From JAPKZH01 sp963715635 (GTDB lineage Bacteria > Acidobacteriota > Aminicenantia > Aminicenantales > UBA4085): a stretch of 64,000 nucleotides of DNA. Shown in pieces: positions 27,643 through 37,293 of the stretch. The stretch lies in assembly GCA_963715635.1 (NCBI GenBank), contig OY970261.1, positions 3,410,001-3,474,000 of the forward strand. The letters run 5' to 3'. The notes under the pieces were generated by a model, which was not told where the DNA came from, made no database searches, and was given only the letters and a program-made list of their open reading frames with translations. Position numbers and translations under genes: made by a program. Position 1 is the first letter of the stretch, and the number at the start of each line of letters is the position of its first letter.

Positions 27643-29214
27643 ATGCGGCAAACACACATAAAACCGCGGGTGCCTTCGATGGCGGGCCGGGGCATGAGCC
27701 GGCGCCGGTTTCTCACGGGCTGCGCGGCCTGCGCGGGCGCAGTCGGGCTAGTGGGGACTCCATCCTGGCTTCGGGGGCTGCCCCGCGGCGACAAGCTCCG
27801 GATTCGCATTATCTACGCTCTCCATGTTCCCGTCCAAGACCGGCCGGATTGGCCGAATAAAGGATTCGATTTCAATCCGGTTATGCAGAGGATCAACTCC
27901 GAGCTGACCAAGCGCTGCCCGGATTTCACTTTTATTCCTTCGATGGCCACTGGTCCAGAGCAAACCCAGAAAATCCTCGAAGAAGACAAAGCGACGGCGG
28001 TCGACGGATACCTCGTCTGCCAGATGAACTGCTGGAACCAGGTCGTCCAGACCGCGGCAACGTCGGGCAAGCCCGTGCTCTATTCTGATTTTCAGTTTGC
28101 AGGGAGCGGCGGCTTCCTCGTCTATACGGCGGGGTTTCTGCGCGCCGGGACCCGCAACGTCGGCTATGTCGCCTCCTCCAAGATCGAGGACCTGGCCGAA
28201 GCCGTGCGCTGCTTTCGGGCAGCTAAAGCGGGCGGCCCGGGGTTTGATTTTGCCGCCGCGACGACCCGGGTTCGAACCTCGCATACACCCAAGCCCGGCG
28301 ACCTTTCCTGTAAGCCGGATATGCTCAAAACGCTTTCTGCGGCCGAGACGATCCGCCGGATGAAAGCCTCGAAGATCCTGGCAGTCCGCGATGATAAGAC
28401 GGGTCCGGACACAACCATGATGAGTATCCCCGTAGCCCAGATTCCGTTTGCCGAGGTCAACGAGGCCTGGACGGCCGCAAGCAAGGACGAGGCGCGGGCT
28501 ATCGCTGACCGATGGATAAAGACGGCTGCCCTCGTCGAGGGTGTCAGCCGCGCGGAGATTGAAAATTCGGCGGCCATGTACCTGGCTGAGAAGGCGGTTA
28601 TGAAAAAGCACGGGGCCAACGCCATCAGCATCAACTGTCTGGGGGGATTCTACGGCGGGCACATCCACGCCTATCCGTGCCTGGGCTTCCACGAGCTGAA
28701 CAATGAAGGCCTGGTCGGCGGGTGCGAATGCGACATTCCCTCGGCCTCAGCTATGGTCGCGATCGGCGCCCTAACGCAAGGCCGACCCGGCTACATCTCC
28801 GATCCGGTCATCGACACGGCCGGACGAAGGATCATCTACGCTCACTGCGTCGCCTCCAACAAAGTCTTCGGCCCGAAAGGCCCAGCCAATCCATTCCAAA
28901 TTCTGACCCACTCCGAGGACCGGCAGGGCGCATCCGTCCGCTCGATCATGCCGGCGGGCTACCTGACAACGTCGGTCGAAATCTCGGACAGCCGCAAAGA
29001 GATTCTTCTTCATCAGGGCAAGGCGGTCGGCAACGATCCCGACGACCGCGCCTGCCGAACGAAGCTCGTCGCCGAGCCTGTGGGCGATATCGAGAAGCTT
29101 TTCACGATGTGGGATAAGTGGGGCTGGCACCGGGTCACGTTTTACGGCGACCTCAAGGAGCCGGTCCGCGGCCTAGCGGATGCGATGGGCTGGTCGGTCA
29201 TCGAAGAGGCTTAG
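27643..29214 (+). CDS. Tat-exported L-fucose isomerase-like protein
   Basis: 523 aa from ATG 27643, which has GGAG about eight bases upstream. A twin-arginine signal (MSRRRFLTGCAACAGAVGLV) starts the protein. The body matches the fucose/arabinose isomerase family: Glu in GGCECDIPSAS, Asp in GYISDPVIDTAG and His in GWHRVTFYGDL correspond to the metal ligands Glu, Asp and His of FucI. It is distantly related to the cytoplasmic isomerase at 37290-38768. A sugar isomerase outside the cytoplasm is unusual; it may process free sugars in the periplasm or act as a sugar-binding protein with a retained fold. Confidence 0.75.
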   Translation: MRQTHIKPRVPSMAGRGMSRRRFLTGCAACAGAVGLVGTPSWLRGLPRGDKLRIRIIYALHVPVQDRPDWPNKGFDFNPVMQRINSELTKRCPDFTFIPSMATGPEQTQKILEEDKATAVDGYLVCQMNCWNQVVQTAATSGKPVLYSDFQFAGSGGFLVYTAGFLRAGTRNVGYVASSKIEDLAEAVRCFRAAKAGGPGFDFAAATTRVRTSHTPKPGDLSCKPDMLKTLSAAETIRRMKASKILAVRDDKTGPDTTMMSIPVAQIPFAEVNEAWTAASKDEARAIADRWIKTAALVEGVSRAEIENSAAMYLAEKAVMKKHGANAISINCLGGFYGGHIHAYPCLGFHELNNEGLVGGCECDIPSASAMVAIGALTQGRPGYISDPVIDTAGRRIIYAHCVASNKVFGPKGPANPFQILTHSEDRQGASVRSIMPAGYLTTSVEISDSRKEILLHQGKAVGNDPDDRACRTKLVAEPVGDIEKLFTMWDKWGWHRVTFYGDLKEPVRGLADAMGWSVIEEA

Positions 29215-29309
29215 GGCACCGCAGGACGTCGCCAAAGCGGTGCTTATTGCGCTTTAAGGACGTATCCCCCGAAAGGTCAGTTCCTGCCTCATCCGGGTGA
29301 TTATCCTAT

Positions 29310-29338
29310 TTGAAAATCGTGCCAAGTTTGAATATAAT
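29310..29338 (+). promoter_or_regulatory. Predicted sigma70-like promoter of the small barrel gene
   Basis: TTGAAA (29310-29315), 17-bp spacer, perfect TATAAT (29333-29338). The leader is about 55 nt with AAGGAG before the ATG at 29400. Confidence 0.7.
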
Positions 29339-29399
29339 AGCTCAATCACAATGTAAGCTTGGGACTTTAAACAATTTAATCGTCTAAGGAGAAGATCTC

Positions 29400-29993
29400 A
29401 TGAAAACAAAAAGCGGGAAATTCGTCGGCCTGACGACCTTGGTCGTCTTCATCGTGCTCATCGGGTCCCTACCGACATACGCCCAAGAAGGACAGATCCC
29501 TGAAAAGAGATTTGGGTTCGGATTCGGGTTAAACTATTACCAAGCGATGGACAGCAGGTTCAGCGGGAACGGCAACCTATTTCTTCTGACCTTTAAGCTC
29601 TCCAACGAGTTCAACATCTCCATTCTGCGCGAAGAGTTCAAGATGAATGGAAGCGGGATGTCCTCGACGAGCGTCAAAAAAGATTTGGATGTGGACTGCA
29701 CCATTGTCGGACTCCGGCTGCAGCGCAGAATCTCGAACTTCCTGAGCATCGGGATCGACCTCGGAAACGCCAGCTATTCCAACGGCTTCTCCGACAACGC
29801 GCTCATGGCCGGCATCGTGGCTACGATCACGGCTCTCCAAACCCACGAGGAGCTTTTCCTCACGAAACTGGACATCGATCTCGGCTACAGGATTTTAAAT
29901 ACGGACAACAAGGATCTCTTCGACAATCCCAATAATCTCGTGAAGGATTTCGATAGCTTCATTATTGGACTGAATTTCAAAGTCCTGTTCTGA
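29400..29993 (+). CDS. Small outer-membrane beta-barrel-like protein, function unknown
   Basis: 197 aa. A Sec signal (LTTLVVFIVLIGSLPTYAQ) is followed by alternating beta-strand patterns (FGFGFGLNYYQAMDS, LFLLTFKLSNEFNISILREE, FLSIGIDLGNASYSNGF). The C-terminus FIIGLNFKVLF ends in Phe, as needed for BAM-mediated outer-membrane insertion. Length fits an 8-stranded barrel of the OmpA/OprF or 'outer membrane beta-barrel' type. It is a single-gene unit with its own strong promoter and AAGGAG site. No enzyme motif is seen. Confidence 0.65.
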   Translation: MKTKSGKFVGLTTLVVFIVLIGSLPTYAQEGQIPEKRFGFGFGLNYYQAMDSRFSGNGNLFLLTFKLSNEFNISILREEFKMNGSGMSSTSVKKDLDVDCTIVGLRLQRRISNFLSIGIDLGNASYSNGFSDNALMAGIVATITALQTHEELFLTKLDIDLGYRILNTDNKDLFDNPNNLVKDFDSFIIGLNFKVLF

Positions 29994-30488
29994 GAATCAG
30001 GGTTATGATGAAAACGGTCTCCGCGGTAGCAGCCAAGCTCTGAATTGGCATGATATCTCGGATATTCTATTTTGGCGCGATCCGAACAAGCAAGCCCATG
30101 CTCACCGATATGTACCGCCAATTGGGTGCCGTTATGACGCCTACCGACGCGAAGGGCGCACTGTAAGCTTCCGCCTCTACCCGCCACTGCACCCGGCCTC
30201 CGCGCAGCCGCACGATCAGACCGCGCACGGGAAGCATCAGCGCCACAAGCAGATAAAAGATCCCGCCGATCCCCGTGCTAATGGAGCCGCACGTTCTGCA
30301 CGAATCCACGAAACCAGCGCCGGAGCTGATTCTTGAGGAATCCATAGTTGCACGGCTCGAGCGGATAGCAGACGGCTCCCGAAACGAACCGCACGGCACG
30401 GCCTCGCGCTGTTCGCTATTTCATTTGACCGAGGTCGTTGGGGGCGCGAGTCTGCGAAAGGTCCCGCGTTGCGTCTTGCTCGCGGCCT
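29994..30488. other. Intergenic region with weak open frames only
   Basis: No convincing gene. A minus-strand frame (30067-30399) encodes a hydrophobic stretch (GIGGIFYLLVALMLPVRGLI) and a CxxC pair, but it lacks a ribosome site and a recognised domain; it might be a decayed membrane-protein remnant. No terminator was identified for the barrel gene. Confidence 0.35.
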
Positions 30489-33221
30489 TTACTCCTTAAT
30501 GACCGTTGGAAAGGGGCCGAGCGCCCAGCCCATCCTCTTCGGGATCAAGGCTTTCTTGGCGAATTTCTTATCGCCGATCTCAAGGGTCACGACATATTCG
30601 CCCGGGTCCACCATCGGCCCGCCGCCGAAACCTCGGAATCCGGCGGCCTGCCCCTGGGGTCTTTGGGCACGCATGTCCCAGAGGACGGTGTTCATTCCGG
30701 CTTCGCCCTTCCCGATGATTTCGCTCAAAACCTTGCCATAGGGGTCGGTGACTATGACATTCACCTTGCCCGCAGCCTTATCCTTTAAGTAATAGTTGAT
30801 CGAGACGGCGTTGGGCTCGTTCGGCGTCATGGGGTGGCTGTCACCCAAGAGTTGATAGTTGCCGATGCCGCCGGAGATTCGCTGGACCTGCGGCTTGATC
30901 TCAAAGAGATAGACATCCTGACCGAGCAAGCTCTCGTTCAATTCCTGGAGCGGGGCGATGTTCGTCACGTACAAACCGCGGCCGTAGGTGGCGACGACAA
31001 GATCATTCTCGCGAGGATGGATGACCAGGTCCGTGACCTTGACCCAGGGCATATTGTTTTTGAATGGGACCCATTTCTTGCCGCCGTCGATGGAGACATA
31101 AACACCCTGCTCCGTCCCGACGAAGAGAAGGCTTGCGTTTTTGCGGTCCTGGACGATGACATTAACCGAATTTTGCGGAAGGTTGCCGACGATCGAAGTC
31201 CAGGTCTCGCCATAATCCGTGGTTTTAAACAGGCAGGCGCGGAATTCATCGAAGCGCAGGCCCGTCTTCGCGGCGAACGCCGTCCCGGCGTCGTGCGGCG
31301 AGGCCAGCACGCGGCTCACCCAAAAATTGTCCGGGCCGCCGGCGGATGCGATCTTCGCCGTGCAGTCCTTCCATGTCGCGCCGCCGTCCAGGGTCACCTG
31401 GACCTTGCCGTCGTCCGTGCCGACCCAGATGAGGCCCGGCTTGACCGGCGACTCCGACAGCGTCGCGATCGTGCAGTAGGTAATATTGCCCGCGCCGCCC
31501 TGCTTTGCCTTCTCGTTCGTCGTCAGGTCCGGGCTGATCTCAGTCCAGTGGTCGCCTCGGTCGAGGGACCGGAATAGCACCTGGGCTCCCGTGTAAACGA
31601 TGGCGGAGTTATGCGGCGAGAGCATGATGGGCGGCGTCCAATTGAAGCGCAACGGCTCTTTTCCTTGCTCGCGCCTCGGCGTGATCGTCGTCTGGATGCC
31701 CAGCTTCTGGTCGAACCGCCACATGGCCCCGAATTCCCGGTTGTTATAGACCCAGCGGTTGTCGGTCGGGTCGATGCAGTTGTACATCCCGTCGCCGCCG
31801 CCGACGGTCACCCAATCTGAAAGCGTGATCTCGCCAGCCCAGCCGTTGGATGGGCCTTTCCAGGAGTCGTGGTCCTGCATCCCGCCGTAGATGTTGTAGG
31901 GGTCCTCCATGTCCACGCCTATGGCATAGAATTCACCCAGCGGAATGTTGTAGCAATGGTGGCAAGTCACGCCGCGGTCGTAGGAGATATAGACCCCGCC
32001 GTCGCTTCCGAAGATCAGCCGGTCCGAATTCTGAGGATCAACCCACACGGCGCGCCAGTCGCCGAAGGCCTTCTCGAAGACTCCGTTCGACGGCCAGCTT
32101 AAGCCCTTCCAGGTCTTTCCGCCGTCGTTCGTGCTGGCGAGGGACTGGCCGGTGATATAGACCGTGTTCGGGTCGTTCTGGTCCATCTTGAGTTCATTGA
32201 AGGAGTAAGGCGCTTTGTTCAAGGCTGCTTCGTAGCCCACGTTTACTTTTCGCCAGCTCTTGCCTCCGTCGTCCGTGCGATAAACTTCATTGCCAGCCGT
32301 GAGTTCGCCAGGCCCGCTCCCGCGCTTCTTGGCCAGGTCGAGCTCCTGCTGCGTTGGCGCCCGTCGGTTGCCGTTCTCGACGACCGCATACAAGATGTCG
32401 GGATTTTTCTGAAAGACGTCCAGGCCGATGCGGCCAACTCGCCCGGAGGGAAGACCCCCGGAGAGTTTCTTCCAGGATGTCCCTCCGTCGGTCGTCTTGT
32501 AGATCGCGCTTTCGGGACCGCCTATTTCATAGTGCCAGGGCAGGCGGACCTTGTCATATAGGGCCGCATACAGGATGTTGGGATCGGCCTGGACCATGAC
32601 CAGATCGATGGCGCCGATTTTATCGCTGACATAGAGGACTTTATTCCAAGTCCGGCCGCCGTCTCTCGTCCGGAATAGGCCGCGCTCCGTGTTGTTAGTA
32701 AAGAGATGGCCCATCGCCGCAACATAGACAATGTCTGGGTTCTTGGGATGGATGGCGATCCGGACGATGTGATGGGAATCTTCGAGGCCCATCTTTGTCC
32801 ACGTCTTGCCAGCATCCGTAGATTTATAAATCCCGTCGCCCGGGTTCGAGCTCCGCGCGCAATACGCCTCCCCCGTGCCGACCCAGACGATGCTCGCGTT
32901 CGAAGGGGCGACGGCTACGGCGCCGACGGAGAGCTTCGATTGGCTGTCGAAAATGGGCGCAAATGTCGTCCCGTTATTGGTTGTTTTCCAGACACCGCCG
33001 TTCCGCGTCCCCACATAGAATGTGTAGAGGTGTTCCTTGAGCGGCGCAGAGGGGACAGCGAAGGAGGTCACCCACGAACCGGCGCGGTAAGGACCGAGGT
33101 TTCTAAACTTGAAATTCTTTAAAAAGTCCTCATCGAACCTGTCCTGGCCCGTCGCAAAGGCGGGCCAAAAGGCTGAAACGAAAAGTAAGGCTAAGAGGCA
33201 TACGAAGATTTTACGGAACAT
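30489..33221 (-). CDS. Secreted BNR/sortilin-like beta-propeller protein with FlgD-like module
   Basis: 910 aa. A Sec signal (IFVCLLALLFVSAFWPAFA) is followed by FKFRNLGPYRAGSWVTSFAV and at least nine Asp-boxes (STDAGKTW, TRDGGRTW, TTDGGTSW, TDDGGKSW, SLDRGDHW, TLDGGATW, TTDYGETW, SIDGGKKW). Near the end is a FlgD-like Ig segment (KVNVIVTDPYGKVLSEIIG, DPGEYVVTLEIGD). It is the full-length paralogue of the partial gene at 1-1684 and a more distant relative of 13140-16451. Family proteins are exported and often annotated as glycosyl hydrolases, but no catalytic pair is evident here. It has a near-consensus promoter and is divergent from the arabinose operon. Confidence 0.87.
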   Translation of the reverse strand: MFRKIFVCLLALLFVSAFWPAFATGQDRFDEDFLKNFKFRNLGPYRAGSWVTSFAVPSAPLKEHLYTFYVGTRNGGVWKTTNNGTTFAPIFDSQSKLSVGAVAVAPSNASIVWVGTGEAYCARSSNPGDGIYKSTDAGKTWTKMGLEDSHHIVRIAIHPKNPDIVYVAAMGHLFTNNTERGLFRTRDGGRTWNKVLYVSDKIGAIDLVMVQADPNILYAALYDKVRLPWHYEIGGPESAIYKTTDGGTSWKKLSGGLPSGRVGRIGLDVFQKNPDILYAVVENGNRRAPTQQELDLAKKRGSGPGELTAGNEVYRTDDGGKSWRKVNVGYEAALNKAPYSFNELKMDQNDPNTVYITGQSLASTNDGGKTWKGLSWPSNGVFEKAFGDWRAVWVDPQNSDRLIFGSDGGVYISYDRGVTCHHCYNIPLGEFYAIGVDMEDPYNIYGGMQDHDSWKGPSNGWAGEITLSDWVTVGGGDGMYNCIDPTDNRWVYNNREFGAMWRFDQKLGIQTTITPRREQGKEPLRFNWTPPIMLSPHNSAIVYTGAQVLFRSLDRGDHWTEISPDLTTNEKAKQGGAGNITYCTIATLSESPVKPGLIWVGTDDGKVQVTLDGGATWKDCTAKIASAGGPDNFWVSRVLASPHDAGTAFAAKTGLRFDEFRACLFKTTDYGETWTSIVGNLPQNSVNVIVQDRKNASLLFVGTEQGVYVSIDGGKKWVPFKNNMPWVKVTDLVIHPRENDLVVATYGRGLYVTNIAPLQELNESLLGQDVYLFEIKPQVQRISGGIGNYQLLGDSHPMTPNEPNAVSINYYLKDKAAGKVNVIVTDPYGKVLSEIIGKGEAGMNTVLWDMRAQRPQGQAAGFRGFGGGPMVDPGEYVVTLEIGDKKFAKKALIPKRMGWALGPFPTVIKE

Positions 33222-33268
33222 CGTCCCTCCTCATCGAGTTTGGTGATGCACAGAGAAATTTCTGATTA

Positions 33269-33297
33269 AATATATCTCGTCATTGTCGGGCTGTCAA
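33269..33297 (-). promoter_or_regulatory. Near-consensus promoter of the 30.5-33.2 kb BNR gene
   Basis: Minus strand TTGACA (33297-33292), 17-bp spacer, TATATT (33274-33269). The leader of about 40 nt includes GAGGAGGG before the ATG. Confidence 0.75.
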
Positions 33298-33318
33298 CCG
33301 GCGGGCTGGCTCACGCTA

Positions 33319-33347
33319 TTGACAGGGATAAGCCCCGGCGATATAGT
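33319..33347 (+). promoter_or_regulatory. Near-consensus promoter of the arabinose-type operon, leaderless start
   Basis: TTGACA (33319-33324), 17-bp spacer, TATAGT (33342-33347). The ATG of the MFS gene at 33356 is only 8 nt past the -10 box and lacks a ribosome site, so the mRNA should start at or beside the start codon. It is back to back with the BNR promoter, the -35 boxes being 21 bp apart. Confidence 0.75.
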
Positions 33348-33355
33348 TTTGAAAC

Positions 33356-34816
33356 ATGTCAGAGCGGACCGATTTCGCGAAGGAAAAGCCTATCGTGATT
33401 TCCTCCGCCGCAAGGCCGGCCTCTCACGCACAAACGAACTATCACATGACCTTCATCTGGTTCATCTGCCTCGTCGCCGCGCTGGGCGGACTGCTCTTCG
33501 GCTACGACTGGGTCGTCATCGGCGGGGCGAAGCCGTTTTACGAGAAGTTTTTCGCCCTCAGCAACCCTGCCCAGCAGGGCTGGGCAATGAGCTGCGCGCT
33601 GATCGGCTGCCTTGTGGGCGCGCTGGCCTCGGGCATGCTCAGCGACAGGTTTGGGCGCAAGCGACTGCTCATTCTCTCCGCGTCCATGTTTGTCGTCTCC
33701 TCGATCGGGACCGCCACGGCGAACGTCCTCCCCGTATTTGTCGCCTGGCGCATCGCCGGAGGATCGGCCATCGGAATGGCCTCCAACCTTTCGCCGATTT
33801 ATATTGCCGAGGTGGCGCCGGCCAAAGTGCGCGGGAAGCTCGTATCCATCAATCAACTCACGATTGTCATCGGCATCCTGCTGGCCCAGCTCGACAATTG
33901 GCTCATCGCCGATAAGGTGCCGCCCGACTCCACGGCGCGGCAGATCCTGGAATCGTGGAACGGCCAGAGCGGCTGGCGCTGGATGTTCGGCGTGACGGCC
34001 ATTCCCGCGGTGCTGTTCTTTTTCGGGATGTTCGCGGTGCCCGAAAGCCCCCGCTGGCTGGCCAAGAACGGCAGGCGCGAACGAGCCCGGCACGTGCTCG
34101 CCAGAATCGGCGGCGATGCCTATGCCGACCGAGCCTTGGCCGAGATCGAGACCACCCTCGTGGATGAAGGTCAAAGAACGAGCCTTCCGGATCTGTTCCA
34201 GCCGCCCCTGATGAAGGTCCTTCTCCTCGGCGTCGGGCTGGCGGTTTTTCAGCAATGGTGCGGCATCAACGTCATCTTCAACTACGCAGAGGAGGTATTT
34301 GCAGCCGCAGGCTACAAGATCTCCGACATCCTGTTCAACATCGTTGTCACCGGGGTCGTCAACCTGATCTTTACATTTGTCGCGATAGCCACGGTCAACC
34401 GCGCGGGCCGGAGAAAATTGATGATGATCGGCGCTGCCGGTCTGGCCGTCATCTACACGATCTTGGGGCTAGGCTACCAGGCGCACAGCCACGGGCCGCA
34501 CATGTTGCTGTTGGTCGTAGCGGCCATCGGATGCTATGGAATGTCGCTCGCGCCGGTCACCTGGGTGGTGATCTCGGAGATTTTCCCCAATCGCAACCGC
34601 GGAGCGGCCATGTCCATCGCCACGGCCTCGCTGTGGATCGCCTGTTTCATTCTGACCTACACGTTTCCCCTGCTTAACAAGGGGGTTGGCGCGGCGGGGA
34701 CGTTTTGGATTTACGCCGCCATCTGCGTCGTTGGTTTCCTCTTTATAAAGTGGCGCCTGCCGGAGACGAAGGGGAAGACACTCGAAGAAATCGAAAAAGA
34801 ATTGACTCATAATTAA
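33356..34816 (+). CDS. Sugar porter family MFS transporter
   Basis: 486 aa with 12 predicted membrane segments. Sugar-porter signatures are all present: LSDRFGRKRLLIL after TM2, VPESPRWLAKNGR at the end of the first half, NRAGRRKLMM in the second half and LPETKGKTLEEIE at the C-terminus. The central LAVFQQWCGINVIFNYAEEVF resembles the QQxxGxNxxxYY sugar-binding motif of XylE and AraE. It probably imports an aldopentose or related sugar with protons, consistent with araB and araD downstream in the same direction after a 72-bp gap. The N-terminal 28 residues are hydrophilic. Confidence 0.9.
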   Translation: MSERTDFAKEKPIVISSAARPASHAQTNYHMTFIWFICLVAALGGLLFGYDWVVIGGAKPFYEKFFALSNPAQQGWAMSCALIGCLVGALASGMLSDRFGRKRLLILSASMFVVSSIGTATANVLPVFVAWRIAGGSAIGMASNLSPIYIAEVAPAKVRGKLVSINQLTIVIGILLAQLDNWLIADKVPPDSTARQILESWNGQSGWRWMFGVTAIPAVLFFFGMFAVPESPRWLAKNGRRERARHVLARIGGDAYADRALAEIETTLVDEGQRTSLPDLFQPPLMKVLLLGVGLAVFQQWCGINVIFNYAEEVFAAAGYKISDILFNIVVTGVVNLIFTFVAIATVNRAGRRKLMMIGAAGLAVIYTILGLGYQAHSHGPHMLLLVVAAIGCYGMSLAPVTWVVISEIFPNRNRGAAMSIATASLWIACFILTYTFPLLNKGVGAAGTFWIYAAICVVGFLFIKWRLPETKGKTLEEIEKELTHN

Positions 34817-34829
34817 ACGGGGACACGAG

Positions 34830-34862
34830 ACCCTGTCCCGGTCACAGACCCAATGACAGGGT
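34830..34862 (+). repeat. Palindrome between the sugar porter and araB
   Basis: ACCCTGTC (34830-34837) and GACAGGGT (34855-34862) form an 8-bp stem with a 17-nt loop and no T-tract. It shares the GACAGG/CCTGTC core with 16456-16495, so it may be a REP-like unit or an mRNA processing hairpin within the operon. Confidence 0.45.
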
Positions 34863-34888
34863 GATTATGTCTTCCTCTAGGAGCAACG

Positions 34889-36589
34889 ATGGCAGACGCA
34901 AAATACAGTCTCGGGCTTGATTTCGGGACCAACTCCGTCCGCGCCCTGCTCGTGGATATTCGAAACGGCCGGGAGGTCGCCACGGCCATTCACAACTACG
35001 AGACAGGGCAGGCGGGGATCATTCTGGACCCCAATAATCCCAACCTCGCCCGGCAGAATCCGGGCGATTATCTGACCGGTTTGACGGCCGCCGTCAAAGA
35101 AACTCTGGTCAAGGCCAAGCGGGCAGACAAAAAATTCGATTCGCGCCGGGTCATCGGGATCGGCATCGATACGACGGGTTCGACGCCGATCCCGGTGGAT
35201 GCCGACGGAACGCCGCTCAATTTCCATAAAGAATTCAAGAAGAACCCCAACGCCATGGCCTGGCTGTGGAAAGACCACTCGGGGCACGCCGAAGCCGCGG
35301 AGATCACGGCGCTCGCCGCGAAGGAACATCCGGAGTATCTGACCAAATGCGGCGGCACGTATTCCTCGGAATGGTTCTTCAGCAAAATCCTCCACTGCCT
35401 GCGCACGGACCCGAAGGTCTTCGATGAGGCGGCGAGCTGGGTCGAGTGCTGCGATTACATCCCGGCCGTGCTGACCGGCGAAACGCGGCCGGGCAAGATC
35501 CTGCGAAGCCGCTGCGCCGCCGGTCACAAGGCGATGTTCAACGCCAATTGGGGCGGACTTCCGGCCCGAGAATTTTTGGCAAAGCTTCATCCTAGGCTCG
35601 GCCCGCTCCGCGACAGGCTTTATGACAAGTCTTATACGGCCGGTGTCCCGGCCGGAAAGTTGTCCAGTGAATGGGCCAAGAAATTGGGCTTGCCGGAAGG
35701 CATCCCCGTGGCCGCAGGGGCCTTTGACGCCCATCTCGGCGCCGTCGGCTCGGGCGTTTCTCCGGGGAAGTTCGTCAAGATCATCGGCACAAGCACCTGC
35801 GATGTCTGCGTCTGGCCGAACGACCGGCCTCTCGCCGATATCCCCGGACTCTGCGGCATCGTGGACGGCTCGGTCCTGCCCGGCTATTTCGGGCTCGAAG
35901 CCGGGCAATCGGCGGTCGGCGATATCTTTAACTGGTTCGTCGAATACATCCAGCCGGGAGGTCCGGTCAAGGGCTCGCACCAGTCCCTGACAAGGAAAGC
36001 GGCGAGGCTCAAGCCCGCCCAATCGGGGCTTCTCGCTCTCGACTGGAACAACGGCAACCGGACGATCCTGGTCAACCAAAGGCTGACGGGACTCCTTCTC
36101 GGGCAGACGCTCCACACCAAGGCCGAGGAAATCTACCGAGCTCTCATCGAGGCGACGGCGTTCGGCGCGCTCACCATCATCAAGCGCTTTGAGGAATACG
36201 GCATCGACACCCAGGAAGTCATCAACTGCGGCGGAATCGCCGAGAAAAATCCCCTGGTCATGCAAATTTATGCGGACGTGATCGGCAAAGAGATGAAGGT
36301 CGCCCGCTCGGCGCAAACCTGCGCCCTCGGCTCGGCCATCGCGGGCGCAGTGGCGGCGGGAAAAGATGCCTTCGGATATGGCGCGTTCGGCGAGGCCCAG
36401 GCCGCCATGTGCGGGATCAAGAAAAAAACCTTCAAACCCGACCCCAAAAATCATAAAATCTATCAGGAGCTTTATCCTTTGTACCGGAAGCTGCATGATG
36501 CCTTCGGCACCAAGGACTGGTCAGGCTCGCTGTATAACGTCATGAAGGATTTGCTGTCTCTGCGCGACCGGCAGCTTAAGGAAGGCTGA
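34889..36589 (+). CDS. araB: Ribulokinase
   Basis: 566 aa FGGY-family sugar kinase. The N-terminal ATPase motif is YSLGLDFGTNSVRALLVD; ribulokinase-specific blocks include GIDTTGSTPIPVDADGTPL, AMAWLWKDHSG, WVECCDYIPAVLTG and AAGHKAMF. The C-terminal nucleotide-binding part has NCGGIAEKNPLVMQIYADV. It phosphorylates L-ribulose to L-ribulose 5-phosphate in the cytoplasm, the middle step of L-arabinose catabolism. The start has AGGAG about six bases upstream. Its stop overlaps the araD start (TGATG at 36587-36591), showing coupled translation. Length and motifs are normal for the family. Confidence 0.95.
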   Translation: MADAKYSLGLDFGTNSVRALLVDIRNGREVATAIHNYETGQAGIILDPNNPNLARQNPGDYLTGLTAAVKETLVKAKRADKKFDSRRVIGIGIDTTGSTPIPVDADGTPLNFHKEFKKNPNAMAWLWKDHSGHAEAAEITALAAKEHPEYLTKCGGTYSSEWFFSKILHCLRTDPKVFDEAASWVECCDYIPAVLTGETRPGKILRSRCAAGHKAMFNANWGGLPAREFLAKLHPRLGPLRDRLYDKSYTAGVPAGKLSSEWAKKLGLPEGIPVAAGAFDAHLGAVGSGVSPGKFVKIIGTSTCDVCVWPNDRPLADIPGLCGIVDGSVLPGYFGLEAGQSAVGDIFNWFVEYIQPGGPVKGSHQSLTRKAARLKPAQSGLLALDWNNGNRTILVNQRLTGLLLGQTLHTKAEEIYRALIEATAFGALTIIKRFEEYGIDTQEVINCGGIAEKNPLVMQIYADVIGKEMKVARSAQTCALGSAIAGAVAAGKDAFGYGAFGEAQAAMCGIKKKTFKPDPKNHKIYQELYPLYRKLHDAFGTKDWSGSLYNVMKDLLSLRDRQLKEG

Positions 36590-37293
36590 TGTTAAAAGAC
36601 CTCAAGGAACAAGTCTGGCAGGCCAACTTGGACCTGGCGAAATTCAAACTGGTGATTCTGACTTTCGGCAATGTCAGCGGTTTTGACAGGCGCGAAGGGT
36701 TGGTGGCCATTAAACCCAGCGGCGTCTCTTACGAGGAGCTGCGGCCGGAAGACATAATCATCGTTGACCTCGACGGAAAAGTCGCGGAGGGAAAGCTCAA
36801 TCCGTCGTCCGATACGCCGAGCCACCTCGAGCTTTATAAAGCTTTTTCAGAGATCGGGGGTGTTTCTCATGCCCACAGCGTCTACGCCACGGCTTTTGCC
36901 CAGGCCGTGACGGAAATCCCATGCTTCGGGACAACCCACGCCGATCATTTCAACGGTCCCGTGCCCGTCACGCGCTTTTTAACCCGAAAAGAAGTCGAAA
37001 CGGATTATGAGGGTAACACGGGAAAGGTGATCGTCGAGCGCTTCGCCCGCATCAAGCCCCTGGAAATGCCGGCCGTGCTGGTCGCCGGGCACGGACCGTT
37101 CAGCTGGGGCAGGACGCCGGACGAAGCGGTGCAGAACAATTTGATTTTGGAGACCGTTGCCAAAATGGCGCTGCTCACGCGCCTGGCCAACCCGAAGATC
37201 AAGGACCTGCCGGGCTATCTTCTGAACAAGCACTATCAAAGGAAACACGGCCCCAAGGCATACTACGGACAAAAAAGGAGTCATCAATCATGA
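36589..37293 (+). CDS. araD: L-ribulose-5-phosphate 4-epimerase
   Basis: 234 aa class II aldolase/AraD family. Metal ligands His94 and His96 (GGVSHAHSVYATAFAQ) and His168 (LVAGHGPFSWG) and the catalytic Asp75 (NPSSDTPSHLELY) line up with E. coli AraD. It converts L-ribulose 5-phosphate to D-xylulose 5-phosphate, feeding the pentose phosphate pathway. It overlaps araB by one base and the following isomerase gene by four bases (ATGA), so the three enzymes are made from one coupled message. Confidence 0.95.
   Translation: MLKDLKEQVWQANLDLAKFKLVILTFGNVSGFDRREGLVAIKPSGVSYEELRPEDIIIVDLDGKVAEGKLNPSSDTPSHLELYKAFSEIGGVSHAHSVYATAFAQAVTEIPCFGTTHADHFNGPVPVTRFLTRKEVETDYEGNTGKVIVERFARIKPLEMPAVLVAGHGPFSWGRTPDEAVQNNLILETVAKMALLTRLANPKIKDLPGYLLNKHYQRKHGPKAYYGQKRSHQS

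Noticed and set aside
34877..36496. Long open frame (539 codons) on the minus strand opposite araB
   Set aside because: It is the antisense shadow of a strongly supported kinase gene in GC-rich DNA; it has no ribosome site, no domain and improbable composition.
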